A DNA stretch of 64,000 bases from Stromatinia cepivora (taxonomy: Eukaryota > Ascomycota > Leotiomycetes > Helotiales > Sclerotiniaceae). The position numbers and the translations under genes were made by a program. Shown piece by piece: positions 50,301-62,819 of the stretch. Location: positions 1,714,791 through 1,778,790 of the forward strand of contig RCTD01000010.1 in the NCBI GenBank assembly GCA_014898415.1, given 5' to 3'. Numbering within the stretch: position 1 is the stretch's first letter; each line of letters starts with the position of its first letter. The notes under the pieces are model-generated. The model was not told the DNA's origin and did not search any database. It saw only the letters and a program-made list of their open reading frames with translations.

Positions 50301-53033
50301 TAACACGGCCCGTCTTACTATCTATCCCTATTACCTACTGCTTACTGCATGCTACCTATCATATTACTCGTTGTCTTTCCTGCCTATCCCTATGCCTCTT
50401 TGCTACAGAATCCCAACGATCTAAGATGATCATCGTCCAAAGTGCTGTTGTATGCAAATTACAAATCACAAATTACCACCAATATACTATATCATGCCGC
50501 GTTGAGATGATCGTTTCATAGCTTCCCGTTCTTATTTAGCTACCCATTCAGCTACAAACCTGCGAGAACTCTTTTTCCGCTGTCGGATCTCCGGGTTCGC
50601 ATGATATACTAAATTTGATGTGAGCGGAATGGCTAGGTATGTACTTGTATATGTGAAGTAAGGTGAATAGCAACGGGAAGCGAACGGCCGGAAACAAGTT
50701 GAATTAACTTCATCATTTCAGCTTCAGGGACCGCCGGACTTTCTTGCTCGCCTAGTGCCTGTACCATGGTTTCCTTCAGGTACGAAGATTGGGGTCGAGA
50801 TGTGGAGATATATGTATTAACCATACCTTCAAGATCCACAACCAAAAATTGATAATTGGTATTACAGTACGTATCTATAACCTCAACAATTATGTGTTAC
50901 TCCATGACGCTAGTATCATATGAATATAAGTATCGGGTGCTATTTTCTTGCCGAATTGGAGGAATTGGGATTTTAATTACTTGATCTGCTCATTTTTTGG
51001 ACTTTCCATGGTTGTTAATTTTGTGTGAGTACGGTACGGTATGGTGAGTTGAGAGTGGATGGTATTTCTGTAGAGGAGGTTAGCGAAATTTATACATCCA
51101 GAAATGGATGCAAGTACAGAAGTGAATAACTGTATTCCTTTGCGGCCTCATAAACCTCTGGAAGTGTCTATATTTCTTCGTCTACTATAAAATAAGAGTT
51201 TTAATTCTTAGGTTCAATAATCCGCTGGCTTTTAAAACACTATTATTGTACATCATTAGGTCTTCTATAGAATCTTCTAAGAGTAGATTCATCAAGGCCT
51301 TACAGCTCTGAAAATAGAATCTTTGAGAGAGATATTCTCCCCTTACTGATTTTTATCTAATTTGTTTTGTTGTCATTTCCTACATATCTATGATTTTTGT
51401 CATGTTATCACTATGCATTATTCGCTATCTCACAAGTTTTTCAATGTCAAACTGAAAAGATATAGTGAGTAAAAACCCTGAGGTCATGCATCCTTGCGTC
51501 CATTAAATGAACAGGTGCTCTGAACCATGGAGCGATGTTTCCCATGCTTCTCAGAATGATACTTGTGGAAAAATGAAAGGGGGTAATGTTGTTTATACAC
51601 ACTTGAATATTGATTAAGATTTGATTCTCACCAGACTTGAAGGTAGGGATGGATTGTTATTCACTTGGTGCACACTCTGGATCCAAGGAAAAATTCCCTT
51701 CCCCCAGAGAAAAGTCTTGATAATGTAACTTTTGAACTATTCAATATGGTGAATACAACCCAGGTCAAAAATGAAGAGTAGTCATCCATTACCTTAAGTC
51801 CATAATGATAAATATATATACAATTCTTCTATGTTTCAGCCAAAAATCAATATTAGGTAGAGAGGTTCGTAGTATTAGATATAATAAAGTTCTGAGGGTT
51901 CTTCACTGGATTATTCGGAAAATTGTTGTAGATGTATAGAAAAATGTATGTAGCGGAGCAACGAGATGAGATGATAATGCTGGGTCCTTATATCAGAAAT
52001 CGATGCTTAGAAATTATTAAATGAAGATTTTTAACATTTCTATTCCCAAATTTAATATTGTGAGTATGATGTGATCACGAGCCGGATGTTCCAAAATCAC
52101 TACATGAGATGAGATATGTAATATTTCATGCTCCAATTGGATAACGATGGAGGTCAAAAATATGATGATATTATGATATTAGAGTTGATATTGCGGATTC
52201 GAAAAGTTTGGAGTTGTAAAAGGCTTCAAATAACTATTAGTTGCAATGAAAATCTACTCTGATACATAGGCTTTTCAAGAACTAGACAGACGCAGACTAT
52301 GGCAACATGTGCCATTAAGATTTCCCTTCCTTACTATTATCTCCTATAGCTGCATGATGGACGTTGGCGCACGTATCTTCACTCATAGTTTGCATCATCC
52401 AATGAGTCCTGTTCTTTTTTTCTTCGAGGGGTTTTGGTTTGCGCTGTCGTAGATTTGATGTATTGTTTCATGGCTGCATGCGAAGAAAGAGAGAAGGAAT
52501 GGGAAGAGACCTGGGGAAGGCACCTTTTTGAAAACATTCTCTCTCCATGGTGAGGTGCTACAAACCGTTTTACTGAGTGATGTTCGTCGATGTATCATAT
52601 AACATCTTATATCGTGTCATTCTCCAACGGGCTTCTGTTCATCCACTTCCAGAAAATAAGAGTTTAAAACAGTAATCCGCGCCAGCGAAGTCATATTAGC
52701 CGCCAACGGCAATAGTATAACTCCATTCTGCAGGCCTGAAATATACACCTAACTCAACAATTTTGAATACATCTGGTGCTCGATTTGACAATATCTGTTA
52801 CCCAAGGCACAATCGATAATCTTCTTCTTCAGCTTGCTGTCTTGATAGTCATGAAGAACAAGGAGCTAATCAGTTTAAGGACTAAGTTCATTGCCTAGAC
52901 ACCCAAAGTAGCCTAGGGTTAAGTCACGTGACCTACCTCGAGGGACAAAAAAAAGCGTCCCAAGAAATCTACTATTGCTAGCAGATATCTTGAGACAGGG
53001 GAAAAAAGGCAAGCAAAGCAAAGCAAAACAAGC

Positions 53034-53209
53034 AAAATAACCCAAAGATGTCCGAAGACAAAAAAAGCAAGCAAGCGTGAAAAAAAATAGCAAGACAAGC
53101 AAAATAACCAAGATGCCCGAAGGCGAAAATTGCAAGCAAGCGTGAAAAAAAATAGCAAGCAAGCAAATAACCCAAATGCCCGAAGGCGAACGCGAAAAAA
53201 AAAACAAAT
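53034..53209. repeat. Tandem repeat of about 64 bp, three copies
   Basis: Units start AAAATAACC.AAGATG.CCGAAGG and contain GCAAGCAAGCGTGAAAAAAA. Each copy begins a short ATG frame (MSEDKKSKQA, MPEGENCKQA, MPEGEREKKNKWLRRK) that stops within or just after the unit. Similar GCAAAGCAAAACAAGC material extends upstream to about 53008. Confidence 0.85.
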
Positions 53210-53277
53210 GGCTGAGGAGGAAAACCTTGCTGCTGGCGGGCTGAAGAGAAGGGAATTCAACTTCACAAGGGGGAGTT

Positions 53278-53362
53278 GAGATCGAAGCGGGATCAACTCA
53301 GGGAAGACGAGATCGAAGCGGGATCGTACTTCACAAGGTCAAGATGAGATCGAAGCGGGATC
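53278..53362. repeat. Three 17-bp direct repeats GAGATCGAAGCGGGATC
   Basis: Identical copies at 53278-53294, 53309-53325 and 53346-53362, spaced 31 and 37 bases apart; TTCACAAGG also recurs between them. Confidence 0.93.
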
Positions 53363-54504
53363 ATCGAGACGGATCAGCGTGACAGCCATACTGATCTGTT
53401 CTGTTGTGTGTGTTAGCAAAGAAGAGAGGTGGATGGATGAGATATCGTACCTTGCTACAGGCTATGCCAGGCTTTATCTCCGGGAAATTAGAGCTGCTGT
53501 GTCCAACTGCTACTGAGCTGACTTTGGCCTGTCAGGTATGCAGTTGTGTCCAGCTAAGCTCCCCCTGCTTGTTTGTGATGTGACTTGAAGAGAAGAAAAA
53601 AAAAAGACGTGGAAAGATGGCAGAACTTATAGAATTTTGGGATGAACCGTGCGAGCTCAGTTGGTGGTGCAAATGTGACAAACTTACACAGACCTTCACG
53701 ATAAATGGTAGAATTGTCATGGGTTTGGATATAGTTTTGCGATTTCACTCGAAAAGATGAAGATCATGGAGGGGTAATTGTGATGAAGTGCCGATGCAGG
53801 TCATTTTAGTTGAGCGGGGATGAGTATGGAGACAGAACGTAGATTTTTTTTAAACACAGACCACGGTGAGATGCGTGGGCATAGAACTTGAGGAGCTAGA
53901 GCTAATAGATCGAATTTTGCAGTGTCATGCTAGGGCAAGCGAGATCGTAGCTCTAAACAAAAACCGACAATCAATGAGGGGTTACACGATTAATTGAAAC
54001 TTTGTGGAGATATGAGCATGATGATGCTGCAATTGTCTATCTTAGTTTATACGTCTAGAAAATTATCCTTATCATGAGCGTCGATACGACTCAAGCACCA
54101 TGATAGTTATTGTGTAATGAATTGTACTTGTGGGATATGGCAAAGACGGTTTGTGGTTTTTCATTGCAAAGACTCATTCAATGGTTGGCACAAGGTTTTA
54201 AAAAGGCTAAGGCGGGGTGGGACAATTTGTGTAGGCACTTTGCCAACTGGTAAGCTTCATCGGTATTTTCATAATCAGCGGACAAGTGAGTCGTGGCTGC
54301 CGTTTACAGAAATGTATGAACCGATATAAACTACAAAATGAAAGTATACTTTACGTGCGACACGATATCCACAGAGTTGATAAATAAAATATCCAAATTT
54401 TGTATGCAAAATTCACGACCTAGCTTACAGGCAACATCGCAGACTAGTCTAATGTAGGAGTTGTGATGGCTGATTGGTTTTATTAACCGAACTCCTCGTA
54501 GAGG

Positions 54505-54612
54505 TCTAGAAGGCCGTTTTCTAAATCATGTGTAACATACACACTTCAGAACCATTTAACGTGATAATATTGATCAAAATGAATTAGAAAAACAAGAAAA
54601 CGGCCTTCTAGA
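54505..54612. repeat. Short inverted-repeat element, 18-bp perfect arms
   Basis: TCTAGAAGGCCGTTTTCT at 54505-54522 is the exact reverse complement of 54595-54612, with a 72-base spacer. It may be a tiny MITE-like insertion or a transcript hairpin; no clear target duplication was seen. Confidence 0.85.
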
Positions 54613-54763
54613 TCCTCCGGACGGACAATATAAAATCATATAACGCGAAAGGTGGGTCTGGGTAAAACTAGACTACATCCCTATTCCCCTTTGTTACCAG
54701 CCTAATTAGGAAAGCGGTAACATGTGGCAGAAACCTCTATAAAACCACTTCGATTGAACCTAG

Positions 54764-56299
<1,536 letters not shown>

Positions 56300-56488
56300 G
56301 CTGTGCTACGGGTACCCACAGGGCGGATAATAGCTCTCGTGGATAATCTATGAATAATCTATTAATAAAGCGAATAATTGAAGAATTTATAGATGATCTC
56401 TTTATTTATATCATTTGTTAAAGAAAAAAAATAAAAGGTAGAAATACTGAAAGGGAGGCAGAGCCGAAGTCATAACATTCGTATAAAA

Positions 56489-56680
56489 TGTTACGAACCT
56501 CAACTACGAAACTAGGGCTAGCCGAAAGCGGGCCGAATTGTACGCTAGTTTGAAGAGTTTTCACCTATATAGAGGGGAATTCTTCAATACCATTAGAAAG
56601 AAAGTAATGAAAAGTCTTGATTCTAAATCCAAATCTATTGTTATTCGAATATTAACCGATTCTTTGTTGTGATTTTTACA
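56489..56680 (+). repeat. 5' LTR
   Basis: 192 bp. It differs from the 3' LTR by four C/T changes (T here each time) and one 2-bp TA insertion. Confidence 0.93.
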
Positions 56681-56756
56681 ATTCTTTTCATTCACCCTTG
56701 AGAGCAACTCGTCGGTTAATTTTGGGAATAACCTCATTTTTTTTCGATTTATAAAA

Positions 56757-57000
56757 GCCTTCGAACCTTATCGAAAACCCTTCGAAAACCCTTCAGAATT
56801 CACCTTCGAAAATTACCCTCAAAACATATACGAATTTAGCCTCGAAACGAGCCTTCGAAAACCCTTCGGAATATTATCGAAAACCTTCGAAAACTTTTCG
56901 AAATTTACCTTCAAAACATATACGAATTTGATCTCAAAACGAACCTTCGAAAACCTACCAAAAATACTACGAAAAACCTTCGAAACAAGAAAACAAGAAA
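56757..57000. repeat. CTTCGAAAACC-type repeats inside the LTR element
   Basis: Many imperfect copies of CCTTCGAAAACCC; a longer unit, containing TCAAAACATATACGAATTT, occurs twice about 110 bases apart. Confidence 0.85.
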
Positions 57001-57229
57001 AGGAATTGAAAGAATTTATTCGAAAAATATGAATATAATACACAAACCGAACCCTACTCTATTTTACGAAATTCGAAAGCGAATCCTTAAATCATATAAA
57101 TCATTCAAACAAAAGGACGAAAAAAAACGAAAGCATATGGAGAACCTTCAGGATCTCATCGGAAAACTGAAGAATTTGAATATAAAAAGTTGTTGGAAAA
57201 GTTGAAGATATTGAAGTTGAGATTATAAT

Positions 57230-57450
57230 AAAGCTTTTGGTATTGCCCTTGAGGAGTATAATGAGCGGATTTATATATGATAATGATGAAGCCTTTGGTG
57301 CTACCCTTGAGGAGTACAATGAGCGGATTCATATATGATAATGATGATGATGAAGCCTTTGGTATTATCTTTGAGGAATACAATGAGCGGATTTATATAT
57401 AATGATGATGAAGTCTTTGATATTACCCTTGAAGAGTATAACGAGCGAAT
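57230..57450 (+). repeat. Four about 60-bp repeats inside the LTR element
   Basis: Each copy encodes F(G/D)I.(L/F)EEYNERI(Y/H)I and is separated by ATGATGATGA runs of varying length, which put the copies in different frames. Confidence 0.88.
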
Positions 57451-58239
57451 TCATATGCGATATTAGTCGTATTTCTGTTTCAAACAGAACCCTGATGGAA
57501 TGCTTGAAGCCTCTTCTCTTTGACGGAATGCCAGGCCTCTTCCAAAAGAAGGGGTAAAGCTAGCCCTTGTGTGATTCTAAAGGATCATTGGTGAAAACTG
57601 GTTGCAAATAGTCGGATCCATGTCGGAAAACTAGTATATTAGTTGAAGACGAAACAGTATTTATATTGGAGTCATTATTTTCTTGATGCAAATTTAATGG
57701 TATTGAAGGATATAATGTATTTTGTGTTTCAAATTTCAAAAGAAAAAGCAAGTTAAAACCCCCCCCTTTTATTATTTACCGAACCTATAGGATCATTGAA
57801 ATCGACGAGGATGTCGATCCAAAAAGGGAGGCATCAATATCCCTTACTCATCATATTAGAAAGTATACCGAATCCAAATTGAAAGTATACCAAATCGAAA
57901 GTATACCAAATCGAAAGTATACCGAATCCGAATCCGAATCGAAAGTATACCGAATCGAAAGTATGCTTATCGAAATCGTATCGAAATTGTACCGAAATCG
58001 AATTGAAAATGGATTGAAAATGAATATATGTATAGGGGTTTTTAAGTGATATTGAAGAGTTTTCAAAGAAATGAGAATGCTGAATTTTATAAAATGAAGA
58101 TGTAGGCATTATAATTTCATTATTGGAGGAATTATTATGGATTTAGTCGTTGTATGGAGTTCTCTATTGGAGTTTCAGTTCGGCCGATTATTGTAAAGTA
58201 GGAATGGAGGAATTAGAAGAATTGAAAGGATTACGATGG

Positions 58240-58600
58240 ATCTATGATGGTTCTACGAAAAGGTATACAATATAATATCGATGGTTCTATGATGGATCTA
58301 TGATGGTTCTACGAAAAGGCATACAACACAATATCGATGATTTTACGAAAAGGCATATAATACAATATCGATGGATCTACAATGGTTTCACGAAAAGGTA
58401 TACAATACAATATAATGGTTTTACGAAAAGGTATACAATATAATACAATGGTTTTACGAAAAGGCATACAATATAATACAATGGTTTTACGAAAAGGCAT
58501 ACAACACAATATCGATGGTTCTACGAAAGGGCATACAATACAATATCGATGGATCTACAATGGTTTCACGAAAAGGCATACAATACAACATCGAATGATA
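58240..58600 (+). repeat. 33-bp-type repeats inside the LTR element
   Basis: Units of ATGGTTTTACGAAAAGGCAT followed by ACAATA(T/C)AATA, mixed with ATCGATGGATCTACA variants. In the central part the unit is a multiple of three and encodes an 11-residue MVLRKGIQYNT repeat, four in a row. Confidence 0.9.
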
Positions 58601-58680
58601 TTGGTTTCGATTGGATATTTCAACTTAAATGGTTTCACTTCAAAAGCTTTCGAGGACGAAAGCTTCGGAAGGGAAGGCTC

Positions 58681-58870
58681 TGTTACGAACCTCAACTACG
58701 AAACTAGGGCTAGCCGAAAGCGGGCCGAATTGTACGCTAGTTTGAAGAGTTTTCACCTATAGAGGGGAATTCTTCAATACCATTAGAAAGAAAGTAATGA
58801 AAAGTCTTGATTCTAAATCCAAACCTATTGTTATTCGAATATTAACCGATTCTTTGCTGTGATTCTCACA
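58681..58870 (+). repeat. 3' LTR
   Basis: 190 bp, about 98% identical to the 5' LTR; preceded by a polypurine tract and followed by the TAAAA duplication. Confidence 0.93.
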
Positions 58871-58887
58871 TAAAATCCTGATATTAA

Positions 58888-59277
58888 GGGTCCGTTCGGA
58901 TCGATTTTCAGAAATATTAGAAATATTGAATCTAATATACATTTGGGTACATTTGAGTAAGGCTAATATATTTGGGGAATATTTAAAAAAATGATAAAGG
59001 TAAATAGAAATAAAGATTTTTCAAATATTTTTCAAATATTTTCTCAATAGTATTAAAAAGCTGTTGTTGATTATTGTATAAAAAAAAGTTCAAATATTTG
59101 ATCAAATATATATTAGATTTAATATTTTTTATTGAACTCAGTATTATATTCAATAAAATCGATTATTTGATCAAATATATATTGGCCAAAATATCATGTT
59201 CGGTTCGACTATATTAGACCTAATATATTGAGACAAATGTGATCAAATATATCAAACAAATCGATCCGAACGCACCC
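58888..59277. mobile_element. MITE, PIF/Harbinger-like, 390 bp
   Basis: Terminal inverted repeats GGGT(C/G)CGTTCGGATCGATTT, 20 bp with one mismatch, bounded by the 3-bp target duplication TAA (58885-58887 and 59278-59280). The GGG..GTTCGG start and 3-bp TAA site are those of PIF/Harbinger (Tourist-type) elements. The interior is very AT-rich and non-coding, and has the internal duplication ATTTGATCAAATATATATT at about 59094 and 59163. It lies only 12 bp beyond the target duplication of the LTR element. Confidence 0.86.
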
Positions 59278-59280
59278 TAA

Positions 59281-61838
59281 TAGAGTGATCTACTTGGAAG
59301 GAAGAAGCAGGTGGTCAGAGCGCGTCCAACCCATTTGATACCCTCAAAAAATAATCAAAAAGAAGAAATTAGATTTATTGCAGCCACCTGAAATTTGTAG
59401 TCTAGTTGCTGATGTTGTAGATCGAGATTGTAAAGAGCAGGGTGATTTAGTCGTGCAAATACAACAAATCATGCTTACATATCGGCCCTTATTTGAAATA
59501 CCCATCTCAATTTACGTGTATTATCGAGTTAATTATGGCTTCAATCCAGAAAGAGTAGGTATTATGGATCTTGATTACAGGTATCACGAGAATTGAGGTT
59601 CGTTGTCTCCCAGGATTAGCCGACATCCCGCTTCTGCGCACGGTCCCCCTCGTGCCCCTATATAAAAATGTATAAAGTAGTTCGGGGTCCCCCATCACCT
59701 GTTCTTCTTCAGAAATCTTAGGTCTCATCAAGTCCACCATACAATTTCTCTCTCTTTTTGGTTCACTATCTTGCTTCCGTGTTACTTTTCTTACAGCTAT
59801 CGTAATCTCCTGCTTTTGAATACCAATTGAACTTTTGAGAAATTTTCTACGTATAAGTCTTTTCATTTTGCTAATTTGCTGTTTCTTCATGATATGTACT
59901 GCCTGTATTGCCATTTTTTGCCGTTTCTGTAACCAATGCCATATCTTTACATCGTTGAAATCCAGCTCCCTTGGTCGTTTGCTTCATATCATTTTCGTAA
60001 TTTTCCAACGCTCGTATTCGTTCAACGCGTCAAAAATTGCATTGCATTGATGCTTTATGTTTCTATTTCGATCATCACTGACCTAAATTCTGATGCCAGT
60101 GCTCATGCATTCTAATACTCGGTTTTGTACTGCATGATTATCGAAGGAGTCTTGAATAATTGATCTGTCAAATACTGCATTCGGATATGAATGTCATTGA
60201 TTCCCGAGATGTGATATGATTGTATTTGCCAAATCTGTAGGGACAATACTATCAGATACAACCATCTCACAATAAATCAATGCCGAGTACGAGTAGTTGT
60301 TCATGATTCATGATTCACGATGACATAATAGCATGGAAGGCGTCATTCTTGAGAGTTACTCGTGTTGCCAGAGAATCTGGAACTTGGAAGTGGAATAGTG
60401 CCGGCATTTCATCCATTTATAGCAAATTCTTCCTTCCAAATTGCGAATTTTTTGGTGCTACAAGTAGATGGAAAACGTAAAATGCATATTTTCAGGACTT
60501 CAGTTGTCCCATTTGGGCAAATTCTCTACTTAGTCAATTAGACAGACGATACCTGATAGATTGGGGCTAGTTGTTCGGCACTCATACTGCCCCGCCCATA
60601 TTAATTTCTCCTAAAGCATTACCAAACCAGCCAGCGTTTAGACTGGTAATAATCTGGTAGAATCAGGTAAGATCAGAATTGGGCACAATTTGCTTCCTTC
60701 TCCCTTGGAAACTATCTGTGATGGAGGTTAGTTGTGAGGTAGCATCTCCTGAGAGCTAACGGAATATCCTTTTCCTCGCGCTAAAAATGATTGTTGGGTG
60801 AGCGGTAAAGTGGTCCAAAAGTTGCAAGCACTAACAAAATCAAATCAAGATCACAAATAATAAATAAGCTGTAGTCAGACTGGGGTTGGGGCTGTTGGAG
60901 ATCTTTCTCTCTTTTGAAATAAAATAATGTTAATACCACACCAGATATAATAGTTACAAATGGCAAAGAATCAACTAGTTAGAAAACAGTATTAAAACTT
61001 TTCATCATTCTTCTAATGAATAAGGAAAACTTCTCCCTTTAAGTTCAATATAGAACGATATCGGTACAACAATAATCTATTGCTCATACATTATATTTTA
61101 GTTTTTGAAGAGATTTTGTAGAGTTTGGTAACTAATCGACGGCTCTCCACCGTCTATACGCTTGCGTTTAGTATTGAAGCCACCTTTTTGTAGAGTTTTC
61201 CTATTATATGATCAACCTCCTTGTATTGACCGTAACAGCGCTCAGATCGTTTTTTTTTTTGAGATATTTGACCACATTTGCCTCGATATAGAGAGGTAGT
61301 CTCTGGGTAATCATATTATTCCTCTTCAGATTTCAGTTTTTAGAATCAAAGCAAGTATCCATTATCTTTTACCTCTTTCCCTTTACACTTTAACACCTTG
61401 CAATGCTTATCTATGTATCCTACCACCCTGAGTGCGACGCAAGTTTCAGATATAATCACGAGACGGAGCTCCACGACTGGCTCAACTTGGATGGCAATGC
61501 CACTTATAATGTTGATCATTTGTTCTGGATTCAGAAGGTTACTTTACTGATTTCTCCAATATTGGTACCAAGACTTCTATTTATAATCTAGAACCTGTCC
61601 TTAAACAACTCTCCTGGTCTATCGCCGGGTGTGTTAGTGCTACTACACTTGGGCCGGCCCAAAATCTAGTATCGGTTGTTAGAACTCCAACAAGTTTTAA
61701 GCGCCCATATCTGTTGAGCCTCCCAGACCGCCGCTCAAGTATGTATAAGTACAATTGTTTAACCTATAACTAAGAAATAGGATTTTGTATTAACAAATTT
61801 GCACAATTATCGTACTAAGTCATTACAATCGAACAATC
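59281..61838. other. 2.6 kb without a supported intact gene
   Basis: Two overlapping frames at 59378-59596 (plus) and 59507-59914 (minus, lysine/arginine-rich, 135 codons) have no recognisable motif. Copies of CATGATTCA occur near 60300. The possible decayed gene at 61403-61770 is listed separately. Confidence 0.45.
61403..61770 (+). pseudogene. Possible decayed or mis-spliced gene, unrecognised
   Basis: An ATG frame at 61403 (MLIYVSYHPECDASFRYNHE and on to NATYNVDHLFW) gives way near 61520-61540 to another frame that stays open for about 80 codons (VLDSEGYFTDFSNIGTKTSI, KQLSWSIAGCVSATTLGPAQ) to a stop near 61770. The TATA-like and pyrimidine-rich leader before 61403 looks like a promoter. 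A one-base frame change, or an intron I cannot place (a weak GTTACT..CTAG pair exists at about 61539-61590), would explain it. No family is recognised. Confidence 0.35.
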
Positions 61839-62819
61839 ATGTCTGCACTATTCAAAGGCCAGCAGAAAAAAAAATCGCAAGTTTCCTCCAGTACCAACAA
61901 TTCGTCGAGTTCATCAACACAAAATGTGAGTGGCACATCATCTCGTACAATAATCGCTAGCTCATCGGGTTCCGCAAAGCGTGGTGATGTGAATGAATCC
62001 AATAACTCATCGCGAACAAAAGTGACAAGCTCATCAAATTCCGCCAGAGGTGGCGACAACAATTCTGATCATGGCAACCATCACAGCCATCATGGATCGA
62101 AAGAGCCATTGTCTCAAAACTCGAGAAGAGATGGCAAGAGGCCAGAAGCGAGGCCAGAAGCGAAGCGCTCATCTACAAGTGGTTTCTTATCAAACCTCAC
62201 TTTATCGCGATCCGGTGATGACCTCATCAAGGATTATAAGCACCTCGAACAGAAACACAGAGAGCTACAGAGAGAAAGGCCGGATGTGATGACTTGGGTG
62301 AGAGCTTCTCAACCCATTGAGCTATGGGAGAACACATACAAGAAACAGCTGGACGAACTCGATCGTCTAAGAGAAGAAAGACAGAGAATCGCCGACGCGA
62401 TTGAGGCAAAAAAGCGCGTGATACCCCATTCGAAAGAGAAACTCGATGCCGCGTGGGATTCTTATAATAAGGTGTATGATGGAGACACCCAACTAGTCCA
62501 ACAACAACAATTTATTCTTGACAAGATGCCAGACAACCACCCATATAAGATAAGGGTTCTGAAAGAGGAGGAGAAGGAGAGAGCTCTGGATGACAAGTAT
62601 CACAAGAAAGCGGAGAAGGCAAGAAAGGCAAAGGAGGAGGAAAGAAAGAGAGATGAGCAAGAGAGAAATAAAAGGGAGAAGGAAATAGAGGATAAGGATG
62701 CTGCCAACAGGTATCAAAAGGAAAGGAGGCAGCGGCTTGACGAGAAAGCTGAAAGAGAAAAATACACAGGGAGGGTGGGAAAATTTAAGTCTACGCAAGC
62801 CACAGGTTCTCAATCCTGA
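61839..62819 (+). CDS. Charged coiled-coil protein, unrecognised
   Basis: A single 326-codon exon from ATG 61839 (MSALFKGQQKKKSQ). Residues 1-110 are Ser/Asn/Arg/His-rich and probably disordered, with two copies of an SSSxSA(K/R).GD motif. Residues about 112-300 are highly charged and helical: LIKDYKHLEQKHRELQRERP, then WVRASQPIELWENTYKKQLDELDRL, and a long Lys/Glu/Arg-rich coiled coil. The middle part (DVMTWVRASQPIELWE) is the only segment with the look of a conserved motif. No signal peptide, membrane segment or catalytic motif. No intron, unlike most genes here. The function is unknown; cytoskeletal or RNP scaffolds share this composition, but that is not evidence. Confidence 0.72.
   Translation: MSALFKGQQKKKSQVSSSTNNSSSSSTQNVSGTSSRTIIASSSGSAKRGDVNESNNSSRTKVTSSSNSARGGDNNSDHGNHHSHHGSKEPLSQNSRRDGKRPEARPEAKRSSTSGFLSNLTLSRSGDDLIKDYKHLEQKHRELQRERPDVMTWVRASQPIELWENTYKKQLDELDRLREERQRIADAIEAKKRVIPHSKEKLDAAWDSYNKVYDGDTQLVQQQQFILDKMPDNHPYKIRVLKEEEKERALDDKYHKKAEKARKAKEEERKRDEQERNKREKEIEDKDAANRYQKERRQRLDEKAEREKYTGRVGKFKSTQATGSQS

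Larger units (their letters stand above)
56489..58870 (+). mobile_element. Complete non-autonomous LTR retroelement, 2382 bp
   Basis: Direct terminal repeats at 56489-56680 and 58681-58870 both begin TGTTACGAAC and end in ACA (TG..CA), and are flanked by the 5-bp target duplication TAAAA (56484-56488 and 58871-58875). A purine-rich GGAAGGGAAGG lies just before the right LTR, as expected for the plus-strand primer. The 2.0 kb interior has no reverse transcriptase, integrase or protease motif. It holds tandem repeats and two small frames: a 58-codon lysine-rich one at 57029-57205 and a 126-codon one at 58382-58762, whose end (KAFEDESFGREGSVTN) resembles the last part of Ty3/gypsy polyproteins and runs into the LTR. 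No TGG-initial primer-binding site follows the left LTR, so priming is unclear. The class (LARD/TRIM-like, Ty3-derived) is inferred. Confidence 0.87.

Noticed and set aside
52875..53296. Phe/Leu-rich overlapping frames as membrane proteins
   Set aside because: They are the complement of A-rich and AAGC tandem repeats; all three frames are open in the same way.
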